DNA of 64,000 nt, from NCBI GenBank assembly GCA_044508835.1, contig JBIQHD010000011.1:1-64000 (forward strand), in the 5' to 3' direction. The DNA is from JAKFDI01 sp044508835 (GTDB lineage Bacteria > Pseudomonadota > Gammaproteobacteria > Burkholderiales > Burkholderiaceae_C). A model generated the notes under the pieces. That model did no database searches, had not been told where the DNA came from, and worked only from the letters and a program-made list of their open reading frames with translations. Position numbers and translations under genes: made by a program. Each line of letters starts with the position of its first letter. Positions within the stretch are counted from its first letter, which is position 1. Below, piece after piece: positions 54,748-62,956 of the stretch.

Positions 54748-55410
54748 TCAGTGAGTCGCAGGCGACGCCGTGAAATGGCGCAGCAGCTTGCCTACCGCGC
54801 CATCATGCAGGTACTGCATGCGTTCAGTGGTGTCGCCGAATGCGCGCGCAGCTGCGTCGTGGTCCATGCTGCGGTCGGCCAGCATGAGCAGCACCATCTG
54901 TTCACGCTCGTGCAGATCGAAGAAGCCGCGCATCAGCGCATCGAGTCGCTGGCGCGGCGAACCGCCGACCCGCAGGTGCGGACCGGGTTCCGCACCCGGT
55001 GCGAGGGCTGCCGTCTCCACCAGTTGCTCGATGGGCGGGTCGCCGGCGCGCAGGCCGCCGGCACCGGCGGCGACCATCGCGTGGAACAGCTCGACGATCG
55101 TCCAACCCAGGGCCACAGCCACCTCGTGTGCGCACGGCGCGCGGTCGAGCCGCGACTGCAGGGTCGCGACAGCGATGCGGATGCGCCGCTGTTGCGCCTG
55201 GACCGCGTCGGGCAGGCTGTGCAGCGGCGGCATCACCGCAAAGGTGAGCGCGCTGATGCGGCGCGAGGCATAGGTGCCGGGCTGCGCGCGCGAGCCGGCG
55301 CGGCCCGTATTCGCCACGCCGGCCAGATGGCGGGCCAAGGTGATCATCAGGCGGCGATGCTCGTTGCGGGCCGTGCGCTCGTGCGGCAGGCCGAAGGCCG
55401 TGTGTTCCAT
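54748..55410 (-). CDS. FliA-like sigma factor with shortened region 2
   Basis: A 220-residue protein from ATG 55410 (GGGGAA upstream). GTYASRRISALTF matches the end of FliA region 2 (TYA-x-x-RIRGA). Then LPDAVQAQQRRIRIAVATLQ and RLDRAPCAHEVAVALGWTIV match region 3, and ALMRGFFDLHEREQMVLLML with AFGDTTERMQYLHDGAV matches region 4. However, only a few residues (LMITLARHLAGVA) precede the TYAS block, so about 40 residues of region 2.1-2.3, which bind core polymerase and melt the -10, are missing. It may be a decoy, an anti-sigma, or a factor with a novel core contact. The helix pattern is otherwise intact. The cluster contains a sigma-28-like promoter at about 60,622. Confidence 0.6.
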   Translation of the reverse strand: MEHTAFGLPHERTARNEHRRLMITLARHLAGVANTGRAGSRAQPGTYASRRISALTFAVMPPLHSLPDAVQAQQRRIRIAVATLQSRLDRAPCAHEVAVALGWTIVELFHAMVAAGAGGLRAGDPPIEQLVETAALAPGAEPGPHLRVGGSPRQRLDALMRGFFDLHEREQMVLLMLADRSMDHDAAARAFGDTTERMQYLHDGAVGKLLRHFTASPATH

Positions 55411-55480
55411 GTGTCGGTTCCCCAGGCGTTTGGATCGATGCAGTTCCGGTCGATACGTTCGCACTTCCGGGGCCGCACGG

Positions 55481-55499
55481 CTTAGGCGAATTGCCTAAG
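55481..55499. promoter_or_regulatory. 19-base palindrome upstream of the sigma-like gene
   Basis: CTTAGGC, a GAATT spacer, then GCCTAAG makes a perfect seven-base inverted repeat in the 124-bp gap between the diguanylate cyclase stop and the sigma-like gene start. The minus strand reads GCAATTCGCCTAAG, close to GCATTCGCCTA at 60634-60644 before the REC-HD gene. It may be an operator or part of a promoter. A terminator role is unlikely, since no T-run follows. Confidence 0.45.
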
Positions 55500-55534
55500 G
55501 CCGCTTGGGAATCTTCGCCACGAGGGCGCCCTGA

Positions 55535-57064
55535 TCAGGCCGTGGATGCGAGCACGGGCCACGGCAGCGGCGCGTCCGCCGGCACCGCGCGCAGTGCGGA
55601 GCAGGCGCCGACGATGGTGCCGCCAACGCCGCGCACCGGTGCGATGTCGAGCGTGACCGCGATGTGCGCACCGTCCTTGGTGCGCCGCACGGTGCGCAGC
55701 TGGACGATGCGCTCGCCGCGGCGCAGCCGCTCCTGGATGTCGGCTTCTTCCTCGAGTTGCGCCGGCGGCAGGAGGTGGGCGATGTTCTGCCCCACCATCT
55801 CCTGCGCGCTATAGCCGAGCAGCCGCCGCGCCGCCGGATTCCAAGCCGAGATGGCACCATTCAACTGGCTGACGATGACCGCGTCCGCCGAGGCTTCCAT
55901 GAGCGCGGCCAGCACGCCGGCTGCCTGCTGGCCGGGAGGGTCGGCCGCTGCCGAGTCAGCCGGCAGCGCTGTCGGCGCGGCAGCGTCGCGCCGCCAGGCG
56001 ACCACCCGGTTGCGCCCGCTGCGCTTGGCCTTGTAGAGGCATTCGTCCGCCCGCGAGACGGCATGCTCGAGGTCCTCGCCCGCCAGCAGTTGCGCCACGC
56101 CAATCGAGGCGGTGACGCCGACCGCCCCGCCGTCCGCGGCGCGAAGCGGCACGGCTTCGATCTTGCGGCGGATCTTCTCTGCCGCTGCACGCGCTGCATC
56201 GAGCGGTGTATGAGGCAGCCAGACGACGAACTCCTCGCCGCCCCAGCGGGCTACTTCGTCGCCCGTGCGCGTGTTGTCGCGCAGCACGGTCGCCACCGCC
56301 TGCAGCACCGTGTCGCCGAACGGATGGCCGTGGGTGTCGTTGACGCGCTTGAAATGGTCGATGTCGAGCAGCAGCACCGACATGCGTCGCCGATCGGCCA
56401 CGCCCTTGCGGATGGCCTCGTTCAGGCGCGTGATGGAGCGCCGGTTGAGCAGGCCGGTGAGCGGGTCGCGCTGCGCGAGGTCGGTCAGACGCGACACCCG
56501 CGCGGATTGAAGCAGCACCGCCGCCAGTGCCTCGGCCAGCGACTCGAACAGGCCGGTGCCCACGCGGTCGAAGTAGTCCGCCCGGTCGGCATAGACCACG
56601 ATCGCGCCGTCTTCGCCGTCCCCCAGCGCGGGCAGCGGCAGCGCCAGCAGGCTGCGCAGCCCGTAGCGCCGCACCGCCGTTCGCCAGCGCGGCACCCCGG
56701 AGCGTCTGCCACCCAGGCGGACGGGTTGCGCCGGCTTGTCCTGGAAGGCGTCGACGACGTTCGGCAGGCCGGCCAGCTCTTCGCTGCGCAGGCGCAGGCC
56801 CTCGGCATAGGCGGCGGCGGGACCCGCGATGACCTGCGGCTGCACTTCCTCGCTGCCGTGTGGGCCACGCCACACCCAGCACAGGCGCAGGTGCATCGAG
56901 GCGCCGATCACCGTCTCGCAGATCGCGCGCGCCTTGGCGAGCGGCTCGTCGCTGCCTTGCAGTGCGCGGGTGCATTCGAGCAGCAGCGCTTCCGCGACGC
57001 GGGCGCGCTCGGCTTGCGGTTGCAGCAGCGTCGCCGACGAGCCGGCGGATGCCGGAATTTCCAT
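55535..57064 (-). CDS. Diguanylate cyclase: GAF - GGDEF - PAS
   Basis: A 509-residue cytoplasmic protein that should make c-di-GMP. GAF sensor at about 35-200 (IGASMHLRLCWVWRG, LRSLLALPLPALG), GGDEF domain at about 205-365 with DIDHFKRVNDTHGHPFGDTV and the active-site GGEEF near 271-275, and a C-terminal PAS (about 385-505, MEASADAVIVSQLNGAISAW). RTGD stands five residues before GGEEF and is the inhibitory (I) site for product feedback. PAS after GGDEF is an uncommon order. Nine bp downstream of the large kinase on the same strand, so probably co-transcribed. Confidence 0.93.
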   Translation of the reverse strand: MEIPASAGSSATLLQPQAERARVAEALLLECTRALQGSDEPLAKARAICETVIGASMHLRLCWVWRGPHGSEEVQPQVIAGPAAAYAEGLRLRSEELAGLPNVVDAFQDKPAQPVRLGGRRSGVPRWRTAVRRYGLRSLLALPLPALGDGEDGAIVVYADRADYFDRVGTGLFESLAEALAAVLLQSARVSRLTDLAQRDPLTGLLNRRSITRLNEAIRKGVADRRRMSVLLLDIDHFKRVNDTHGHPFGDTVLQAVATVLRDNTRTGDEVARWGGEEFVVWLPHTPLDAARAAAEKIRRKIEAVPLRAADGGAVGVTASIGVAQLLAGEDLEHAVSRADECLYKAKRSGRNRVVAWRRDAAAPTALPADSAAADPPGQQAAGVLAALMEASADAVIVSQLNGAISAWNPAARRLLGYSAQEMVGQNIAHLLPPAQLEEEADIQERLRRGERIVQLRTVRRTKDGAHIAVTLDIAPVRGVGGTIVGACSALRAVPADAPLPWPVLASTA

Positions 57065-57073
57065 CGTGAGCCT

Positions 57074-60000
57074 TCAGGCGCCCGGCGCCAGCGGAACCTG
57101 CGCGAGCGCCGCGCGCACGTCGTCGATGCGCGGCGGCTTGGGCAGCAGTTTGTCGACGTGCGGAGGCTGCTCGCCCGCGTCGCTCATGCGCCGGCCCCAG
57201 CCAGTGAGCATGATCACCGGCGTGCGCGGCGACGCCCGTTTGACGGCCGCCGCCACCTCCCGGCCGTCGACCTGGGGCATGCCGAGGTCGGTGATCACTG
57301 CGTCGTAGGCCTGGCCGCGCGCCTGTGCTGCGGCGAAGGCTTCGATGGCCGCCTGCCCGCCCGAGGCCGCGTGCACCTGATGGCCGTCGAGCTCGAGCAG
57401 TTCTTGCAGCGACGCGCGCACCGCCCTCTCGTCGTCCACCAGCAGCAGGCGCAGCGCCCGCGCGGCGGCAGGAGCGGTGACGTCCGTCTGCGGCAGAGCC
57501 GCGCGAGCCGGCGCATTCGCGGTCTCGCGCTCGAGCTGGAACGCGATGCGCACCGTCGTGCCTTGTCCGCGTGCGCTGTCGATCTCGATTTCGGCGTGGT
57601 GCCGCTGCACCGTGCCGTACACCATCGCCAGGCCCAGGCCCGTGCCACGTTCGCCCTTGGTCGTGAAGAACGGCTCCATGCTGCGGCGGCGCGTCTCTTC
57701 ATCCATGCCGATGCCGGTGTCCTGCACTTCCAGCACGACGCATGCGTCCGGTGCCTGCCCGGCGAGGCGTGTGCGCAGCGTGAGGGTGCCGCCCTCCGGC
57801 ATGGCGTCGACCGCGTTGAAGATCAGATTCACGAGCGCCTCGCGGATCTCGCGCTCGCTCGCCCGAACGTATGGCAGCGCCTCATCCAGCACCGTCTCGA
57901 TGCGAACGGCGATGCCTTCGCGCTGCGGCATGTCGCGCCAGCGCGCCTGGGTCAGGTCGATCGACTGCCGCACCACCTGATTCAGGGCGACGAGCGTGTG
58001 CGGCACGCCGGCATCCTCTTCCCGATAGAACTCGCGCATGCGGGTCAGCGTGCCCGCCACGTCGTCGATGGCGAGCTGGATGGTCTGCAACTGCCTCCTT
58101 CCGCCCTCGCTCATGCCCGTTTCCTTGTCGAGCAGGGATTCGGCATAGAGCGCGGCCGGTGCGATGGCGTTGTTGATGTCGTGGGCAATGCCGCTGGCCA
58201 TCTCGCCCACGGCGCGCAGCCGCTCGTGTTGCAGCACCGCGCGCTGCGTACGGCGCAGGTCGTCGTAGGCTGTCTGCAGCCGGCCGTGCAGGTCCGCCTG
58301 GTTCAGGGCGAGCGCGGCGTGCTCGGCCAACTGGCCGAGGAAATCGACCTCTTCCTGCGAGAACCCGCCGAGTTCCGCGCGCGCACCGACCAGCACGCCG
58401 AGCGTGCTGCCCTCGACCTGCAGCGGCGTGACCACCAGGCTGCGCAATCCGGCCGCCGTCAGGCGACGGCACAGCGCCCGCTCGGACGCAGTGACGTCCG
58501 GCTCGTACACCGAGCGCCGGCTCTTCAGACAGGCCTCGAGGCCGTTGTCCGGCAGCGAGAAGCGGCTGCCCTCGTCCAGCGCAAGGCGGGCGGCCAGGCC
58601 GGGGGCGCGCTCGCCGATGCTTTCCACGCGCACCCAGCCGTGGGCGCTGTCGCACTGCGCAATGGCGCAGAAGGCGAGCGGCAACTGGCGCTGCAGCCGG
58701 TCGGTCACGGTGCGCAGCACGTTGTCGACTTCCAGCCGGTCTCCGATGGCGCGGGTGACGTCCTGCAGGAGTTGCAGTCTCGCGAGCTGCGCCTGTACCC
58801 GCAGCTCGGCGACGTGGCGTTCTGTCACATCTTGCACCGTGCCACAGAGCAGGTGCGGCGCACCGGCGTCGTTGCGCTTGATTTCAGCCATCGCATGCAG
58901 ATGCCGCACCGGCTCGTCGGGAACGACGATGCGATAGCCGATCTCGAACGAGCCTTCGCCGCGCCGGGCGCGATCACAGTACTCGACCAGGCGCGGCCGG
59001 TCTTCCGGATGAACGAGGGCGAGAAAAGACTCGAAGTCGTCGCCGAGCGAGCTGTCGGTGGCGCCGAAGATCCGCGCCGTCTCCGGCGACCAGCGGGTGT
59101 GACCGTTGCCGTGCAGTTCCATCTGCCAGCTGCCGATGCGCGCCACGCGCTGCACCACCCGCAGGTGGTCGTTGAGCTGCTGCAGCTCTCGTGAACGCTG
59201 CAGGATGTCCGCCTCCATGCGGTCGAGCGTCTCGTCCCCGGACGAATCCGTCCTGCCCTCTTGCTGACGGTAGCGCACGTACTCGGTCACGTCCTCCACG
59301 CGGTGGATGATCGATATCACCCGGCCATCCGGCGCCAGCACCGGGGAGTTGATCGCGCTCGTGAAGCGCTCCTCGAAGCCGCCGCCGAGTTCTTCGGGCA
59401 CTGGAATCGGATAGCGCTGCACGGCCAGCGCGTCCGGCTGCCCGGACAGGCGCACCCGCTCGAGAGAGGCTCGCAGATTCGGCTCGCCGTCGGCATCGGG
59501 CTCGTCGGGCGAGGTCGGAAAGGCCTCGAACAGCGTGCGTCCCACGATGTCGTCCCGGCGTCGACGGGTGGTCTGCAGATAGGCCTCGCTGGCGGCAAGG
59601 ATGGTGAACTGCTGAGGATCCAACACGAGGAAGAGGCCAGGCATCTGCTCGAACAGCGCGCGAAAGTGGACACGGGCAGCCTCGGCCTCCTGCCGCGCCG
59701 TACGTTCGCGTTCGAGCAATGCCGCATGGTCGGCTTCGGCCTTCTTGCGCGCATTGATGTCGTGGTAATAGACCGACAGTGAGTTGGGCGACGGATAGGC
59801 CACCACTTCGAGCCACAGGTCGAACGGCTCGTAGTAGGCCTCGAAGGCAACGCTTTGCTGCCGCGCCATCGCGTCCTCGTAGTGGCGCATGAAGACATTC
59901 CCGACCGCCTCGGGAAACGCCTGCGCCACCGAACGGCCGATCAGGGCCTCGGGCGTGTTGCCGCCGAGAATCTCGGCGCCCCGCCGGTTGATGTAGGTGA

Positions 60001-60547
60001 AGCGCCATTCCTTGTCGAAGGTGAGCAGGCCATCGCTGATGTTTTCCAGCGTCGTGCCCAGGCGCTCGGATAGGTCCCGCAGGGACTGTTCGGCCTCCCT
60101 CTGTTCGGAGATGTCGACCAGCGCGCCCACAACGCGCACCACCGCGCCTCCCACGTCGCGCTCGGCCCGCCCGAGCGCACGCACCCAGCGGCGGCGGCCC
60201 GAAGGGACGGTGATCTCCAGTTCGAGATCAAAGGGCGTCCCGTCGTGGACGCAGCGAGCGAAGGCCGCCGTGATCACCGGCCGGTCGCTGGGCATGTAGT
60301 GCGCCAGCGCGGAGTCCAGGTCGGGGCGCGCGTCCGGCGGCAATTCGTGGATGGCTGCCACCTCGGCCGACCAGTGCACTTCGCGCGTGGGCACGTCGAA
60401 CGCCCAGCCACCGATGCGCGCGATCCGGCCGGCCAGTTCGACCAGCGGGTCGGGCGGGCCACCGGCTGTCCGCGGCGGCGCCATGCGTTCGCCCTGCCGT
60501 GCACGCAAGCGTGCCCGATGTGTGCGGATCGACGAAGGACGGTTCAT
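57074..60547 (-). CDS. Large hybrid histidine kinase: four PAS - GAF - HisKA - HATPase - REC
   Basis: A 1157-residue kinase without membrane segments. PAS domains at about 35-160 (IGGWAFDVPTREVHWSAEVA), 165-280, 295-425 and 475-600; GAF at about 610-765 with blocks also found in the kinase at 50144; H near 788 in SGIAHDINNAIAPAA; ATPase with NLIFNAVDAMPEGG, DTGIGMD and GTGLGLAMVYG; C-terminal receiver with D near 1086 in AVITDLGMPQVDGRE. The last receiver ends like that of the 50144 kinase (VIMLTGWGRRMSD), pointing to duplication. The start ATG 60547 gives a normal N-terminal PAS. Divergent from the REC-HD gene. Confidence 0.92.
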   Translation of the reverse strand: MNRPSSIRTHRARLRARQGERMAPPRTAGGPPDPLVELAGRIARIGGWAFDVPTREVHWSAEVAAIHELPPDARPDLDSALAHYMPSDRPVITAAFARCVHDGTPFDLELEITVPSGRRRWVRALGRAERDVGGAVVRVVGALVDISEQREAEQSLRDLSERLGTTLENISDGLLTFDKEWRFTYINRRGAEILGGNTPEALIGRSVAQAFPEAVGNVFMRHYEDAMARQQSVAFEAYYEPFDLWLEVVAYPSPNSLSVYYHDINARKKAEADHAALLERERTARQEAEAARVHFRALFEQMPGLFLVLDPQQFTILAASEAYLQTTRRRRDDIVGRTLFEAFPTSPDEPDADGEPNLRASLERVRLSGQPDALAVQRYPIPVPEELGGGFEERFTSAINSPVLAPDGRVISIIHRVEDVTEYVRYRQQEGRTDSSGDETLDRMEADILQRSRELQQLNDHLRVVQRVARIGSWQMELHGNGHTRWSPETARIFGATDSSLGDDFESFLALVHPEDRPRLVEYCDRARRGEGSFEIGYRIVVPDEPVRHLHAMAEIKRNDAGAPHLLCGTVQDVTERHVAELRVQAQLARLQLLQDVTRAIGDRLEVDNVLRTVTDRLQRQLPLAFCAIAQCDSAHGWVRVESIGERAPGLAARLALDEGSRFSLPDNGLEACLKSRRSVYEPDVTASERALCRRLTAAGLRSLVVTPLQVEGSTLGVLVGARAELGGFSQEEVDFLGQLAEHAALALNQADLHGRLQTAYDDLRRTQRAVLQHERLRAVGEMASGIAHDINNAIAPAALYAESLLDKETGMSEGGRRQLQTIQLAIDDVAGTLTRMREFYREEDAGVPHTLVALNQVVRQSIDLTQARWRDMPQREGIAVRIETVLDEALPYVRASEREIREALVNLIFNAVDAMPEGGTLTLRTRLAGQAPDACVVLEVQDTGIGMDEETRRRSMEPFFTTKGERGTGLGLAMVYGTVQRHHAEIEIDSARGQGTTVRIAFQLERETANAPARAALPQTDVTAPAAARALRLLLVDDERAVRASLQELLELDGHQVHAASGGQAAIEAFAAAQARGQAYDAVITDLGMPQVDGREVAAAVKRASPRTPVIMLTGWGRRMSDAGEQPPHVDKLLPKPPRIDDVRAALAQVPLAPGA

Positions 60548-60613
60548 GGACGGCAGTGCTTGTTGCGATGCGCAACGGCACGTTACGGCCGCGCCGGCGG
60601 CAGGCCCTAGGCA

Positions 60614-60652
60614 TTTTTCTTAAAGACCCGTGGGCATTCGCCTACCGGCGCG
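60614..60652 (+). promoter_or_regulatory. Sigma-28-like promoter before REC-HD operon
   Basis: TAAAGACC, eleven bases, then GCCTACCG reproduces the spacing of the FliA consensus (TAAAGTTT, eleven bases, GCCGATAA): TAAAG and GCC match and stand at the exact distance. TTTTTCTTAAAG just overlaps it and is shared with the cheW upstream region at 42347-42358. It lies about 70-100 bp before the ATG at 60720. The -10 match is only partial, so this is a candidate. Confidence 0.4.
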
Positions 60653-60719
60653 ACAGGCCGCCGAACCTACGCTCGATGCAGGACAGCCCCGCACCACAAC
60701 AACCGAGCAGGATCCCGAG

Positions 60720-62081
60720 ATGCCGACTCCCATTCCCGCCGCCGACACCGCGCCGCCGAGCCGCGTGCTGCTCGTGGACGACGAGCCCAACGTGTTGCGC
60801 GCGCTGCGCCGTTCCCTACGCGGGCGCGGGTTCGAGATCCACACCGCCGCCGACGGCGCCGAGGCACTCGCGCTGCTGGCGCGCACGCCGATGGATGCCA
60901 TCGTGTGCGACATGCGCATGCCCGGACCGAGCGGGGCCGAAGTGCTCAAGGCATCGATCCGGCTCGCGCCCGGCGCGGTGCGCATTCTCCTCACCGGGTA
61001 TTCGGACATCGCCTCCACCGTGAAGGCCGTGAATGAGGGCGAGATCTTTCGCTATCTCGCCAAACCCTGGGACGACGCGTTTCTGCTGCAGGTGCTGCAC
61101 GACGGCCTCGGGCGCAAGGCGCTGGAGCGCGAGCGTGATGCGCTGCTGGTCCTGACCGCGCAGCAGAACGAGCAACTGCGCGTGCTCAACGGCAGCCTCG
61201 AGGAGCAGGTGGCACAGCGCACGCTCGAGCTGGAATGCACGGTCGCCGAACTGCGCCGGACCACCGAGCGCCTGAAGGCCGACTTCTCCAGCACCGTGCG
61301 CCTGCTGTCCAGCCTGATCGAGCGCCGCGCCGGGCTGACCGGCGGCTGTCCGCGCCGCGTGGCGACGCAGGCGCGCGCGCTGGCCGTACAACTGGGCCTC
61401 GAAGCCGAAGCGCTGGGCGACCTGACCTTCGCCGCACTGCTGCAGGACATCGGCAAGCTCTCGCTGCCCGACGAGATGGTGAAGCTCTCGCTGGAAGCCC
61501 TGGACCCCGAGGGCCGGGACCGGATGCTGCGCCATCCGCTTGCCGGCGAAAGCTCGCTGATGGCACTGCCCTCGCTGCGCGGGGCCGGGGCCATCCTCGG
61601 CCAGGTGAATGAGAACTTCGACGGCGCCGGCGTGCCGGGCAAGGCGCGCGGCGGCGACATCGCGCTGGCGGCGCGCATCCTTCGGGTGGTGGCTGATTTC
61701 GAGCACTACCAGGCGGGCGCCATCGAGACGGAGAGGCTGTCGCCGCCACGCGCGTTCCGCCGCATCCGGCAGTTCCGCGGCACGCGCTACGACCCGCTGG
61801 TCGTGGACGCCCTCCTGGCCGAGCACAACCAGCCCGTGACAGGCCCGGCACGGCGGGTGCTCGTCGCGAGCGACAGCCTACGCCCCGGCATGCAGCTCGC
61901 GCAGGACCTGACGTCGCCCGAAGGCACGCTGCTGCTGTCGGCCGGGTATGTGCTCGACGACCGCGTGATCGCGCACATCCGCCGCCTCGAAGAGTTCTCG
62001 GGGAATTTCCTGTGGATCACCGTGGCGGGCGATGCCGGACGCGAGATCCGGCTGGTGCGCGAGACGGAGCCCGCCGCATGA
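60720..62081 (+). CDS. Response regulator with degenerate HD-GYP domain
   Basis: A 453-residue protein. Receiver with acidic pair D20-D21 and phosphoacceptor D64 (CDMRMPGPSG), K115 in YLAKPWDDA, then a coiled coil (130-190) and an HD-GYP-like domain. In active proteins metal is held by H, HD, H and HH motifs and GYP. Here the HD pair is Q242-D243 in LLQDIGKLSLPDE, the HH pair is V296-N297, the first H is lost (GGCPRRV), and GYP is G304-V-P306. Only H272-P persists. It is therefore unlikely to cut c-di-GMP and may act as a binding or partner protein. A C-terminal PilZ-like or CBS-like tail (about 400-453) has SDSLRPGMQLAQDL. The ATG 60720 gives the best receiver start. Confidence 0.88.
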   Translation: MPTPIPAADTAPPSRVLLVDDEPNVLRALRRSLRGRGFEIHTAADGAEALALLARTPMDAIVCDMRMPGPSGAEVLKASIRLAPGAVRILLTGYSDIASTVKAVNEGEIFRYLAKPWDDAFLLQVLHDGLGRKALERERDALLVLTAQQNEQLRVLNGSLEEQVAQRTLELECTVAELRRTTERLKADFSSTVRLLSSLIERRAGLTGGCPRRVATQARALAVQLGLEAEALGDLTFAALLQDIGKLSLPDEMVKLSLEALDPEGRDRMLRHPLAGESSLMALPSLRGAGAILGQVNENFDGAGVPGKARGGDIALAARILRVVADFEHYQAGAIETERLSPPRAFRRIRQFRGTRYDPLVVDALLAEHNQPVTGPARRVLVASDSLRPGMQLAQDLTSPEGTLLLSAGYVLDDRVIAHIRRLEEFSGNFLWITVAGDAGREIRLVRETEPAA

Positions 62082-62956
62082 ACGCGACGACGCTGCAGGC
62101 ACCACCGGCTGGGGCTGTTGCCGCCGACGACCCGCACGCCCTGCGCGAGCAGCTCGAGCAGGCGCAGCGCCAGCTGGTGCAATCCGAGAAGATGGCCGCC
62201 ATCGGCCAGCTCGCCGCCGGCGTGGCGCACGAGATCAACAACCCGATCGGCTATGTGTCGTCCAACATCAATGCGCTGTCGGGCTACGTGAACGATCTGC
62301 TGCGCTTGATCCGGGTGTACGAGAAGAGCGAGCGCGCCACGCCGGAACTCGAACGGCTGCGCCGCGAGGTCGACATCGACTTCCTGGCCGAGGACATCGT
62401 GGCGCTCGTCGCCGAATCGCAGGACGGGATCGACCGGGTCAAGCAGATCGTCCATTCGCTCAAGGACTTCTCGCGCGCCGACGACAGCGGCGACAGCGTG
62501 CCCGCCGATCTGCGCCAATGCATCGAGAGCACGCTCAAGGTCGTCTACAACGAGATCAAGTACAAGGCCGAGGTTCGCCGCGAGTTCGCCGAACTGCCGC
62601 CCGTGGTGTGCCGGCCGTCGCAGATCAACCAGGTGATCATGAACCTGCTGGTGAATGCCGCGCACGCGATCCGCGAGCGCGGCGAGATCGTCGTGCGCAC
62701 CGCCGTCCATGAGGGCGGCGCGCTGATCGAAGTGCGCGACACCGGCGCCGGCATCGCCCCCGAGCATCTGGACCGCATCTTCGACCCGTTCTTCACCACC
62801 AAGCCGGTCGGCGCGGGCACGGGCCTGGGGCTGTCGGTCTCGTACGGCATCGTGCGCGAGCACGGCGGCTGGATCAAGGTGGACAGCGAACTCGGCGCAG
62901 GCACCTGCTTCCGGGTGTGGCTGCCACTCGTTCCTGCAGGCCCGGAGCAGGCATGA
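62078..62956 (+). CDS. Histidine kinase (HisKA - HATPase)
   Basis: A 292-residue soluble kinase of the NtrB/AtoS-like group. A short coiled coil leads to the phosphorylated H in GQLAAGVAHEINNPIGYVSS; N-box INQVIMNLLVNAAHAIRERG, then DTGAGIAP, PFFTTKPVGAGTGLGLSVSY. No sensor domain and no membrane segment. Overlaps the REC-HD stop as ATGA and is overlapped by the next start, so it probably phosphorylates that receiver or another in the cluster. Confidence 0.92.
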   Translation: MNATTLQAPPAGAVAADDPHALREQLEQAQRQLVQSEKMAAIGQLAAGVAHEINNPIGYVSSNINALSGYVNDLLRLIRVYEKSERATPELERLRREVDIDFLAEDIVALVAESQDGIDRVKQIVHSLKDFSRADDSGDSVPADLRQCIESTLKVVYNEIKYKAEVRREFAELPPVVCRPSQINQVIMNLLVNAAHAIRERGEIVVRTAVHEGGALIEVRDTGAGIAPEHLDRIFDPFFTTKPVGAGTGLGLSVSYGIVREHGGWIKVDSELGAGTCFRVWLPLVPAGPEQA

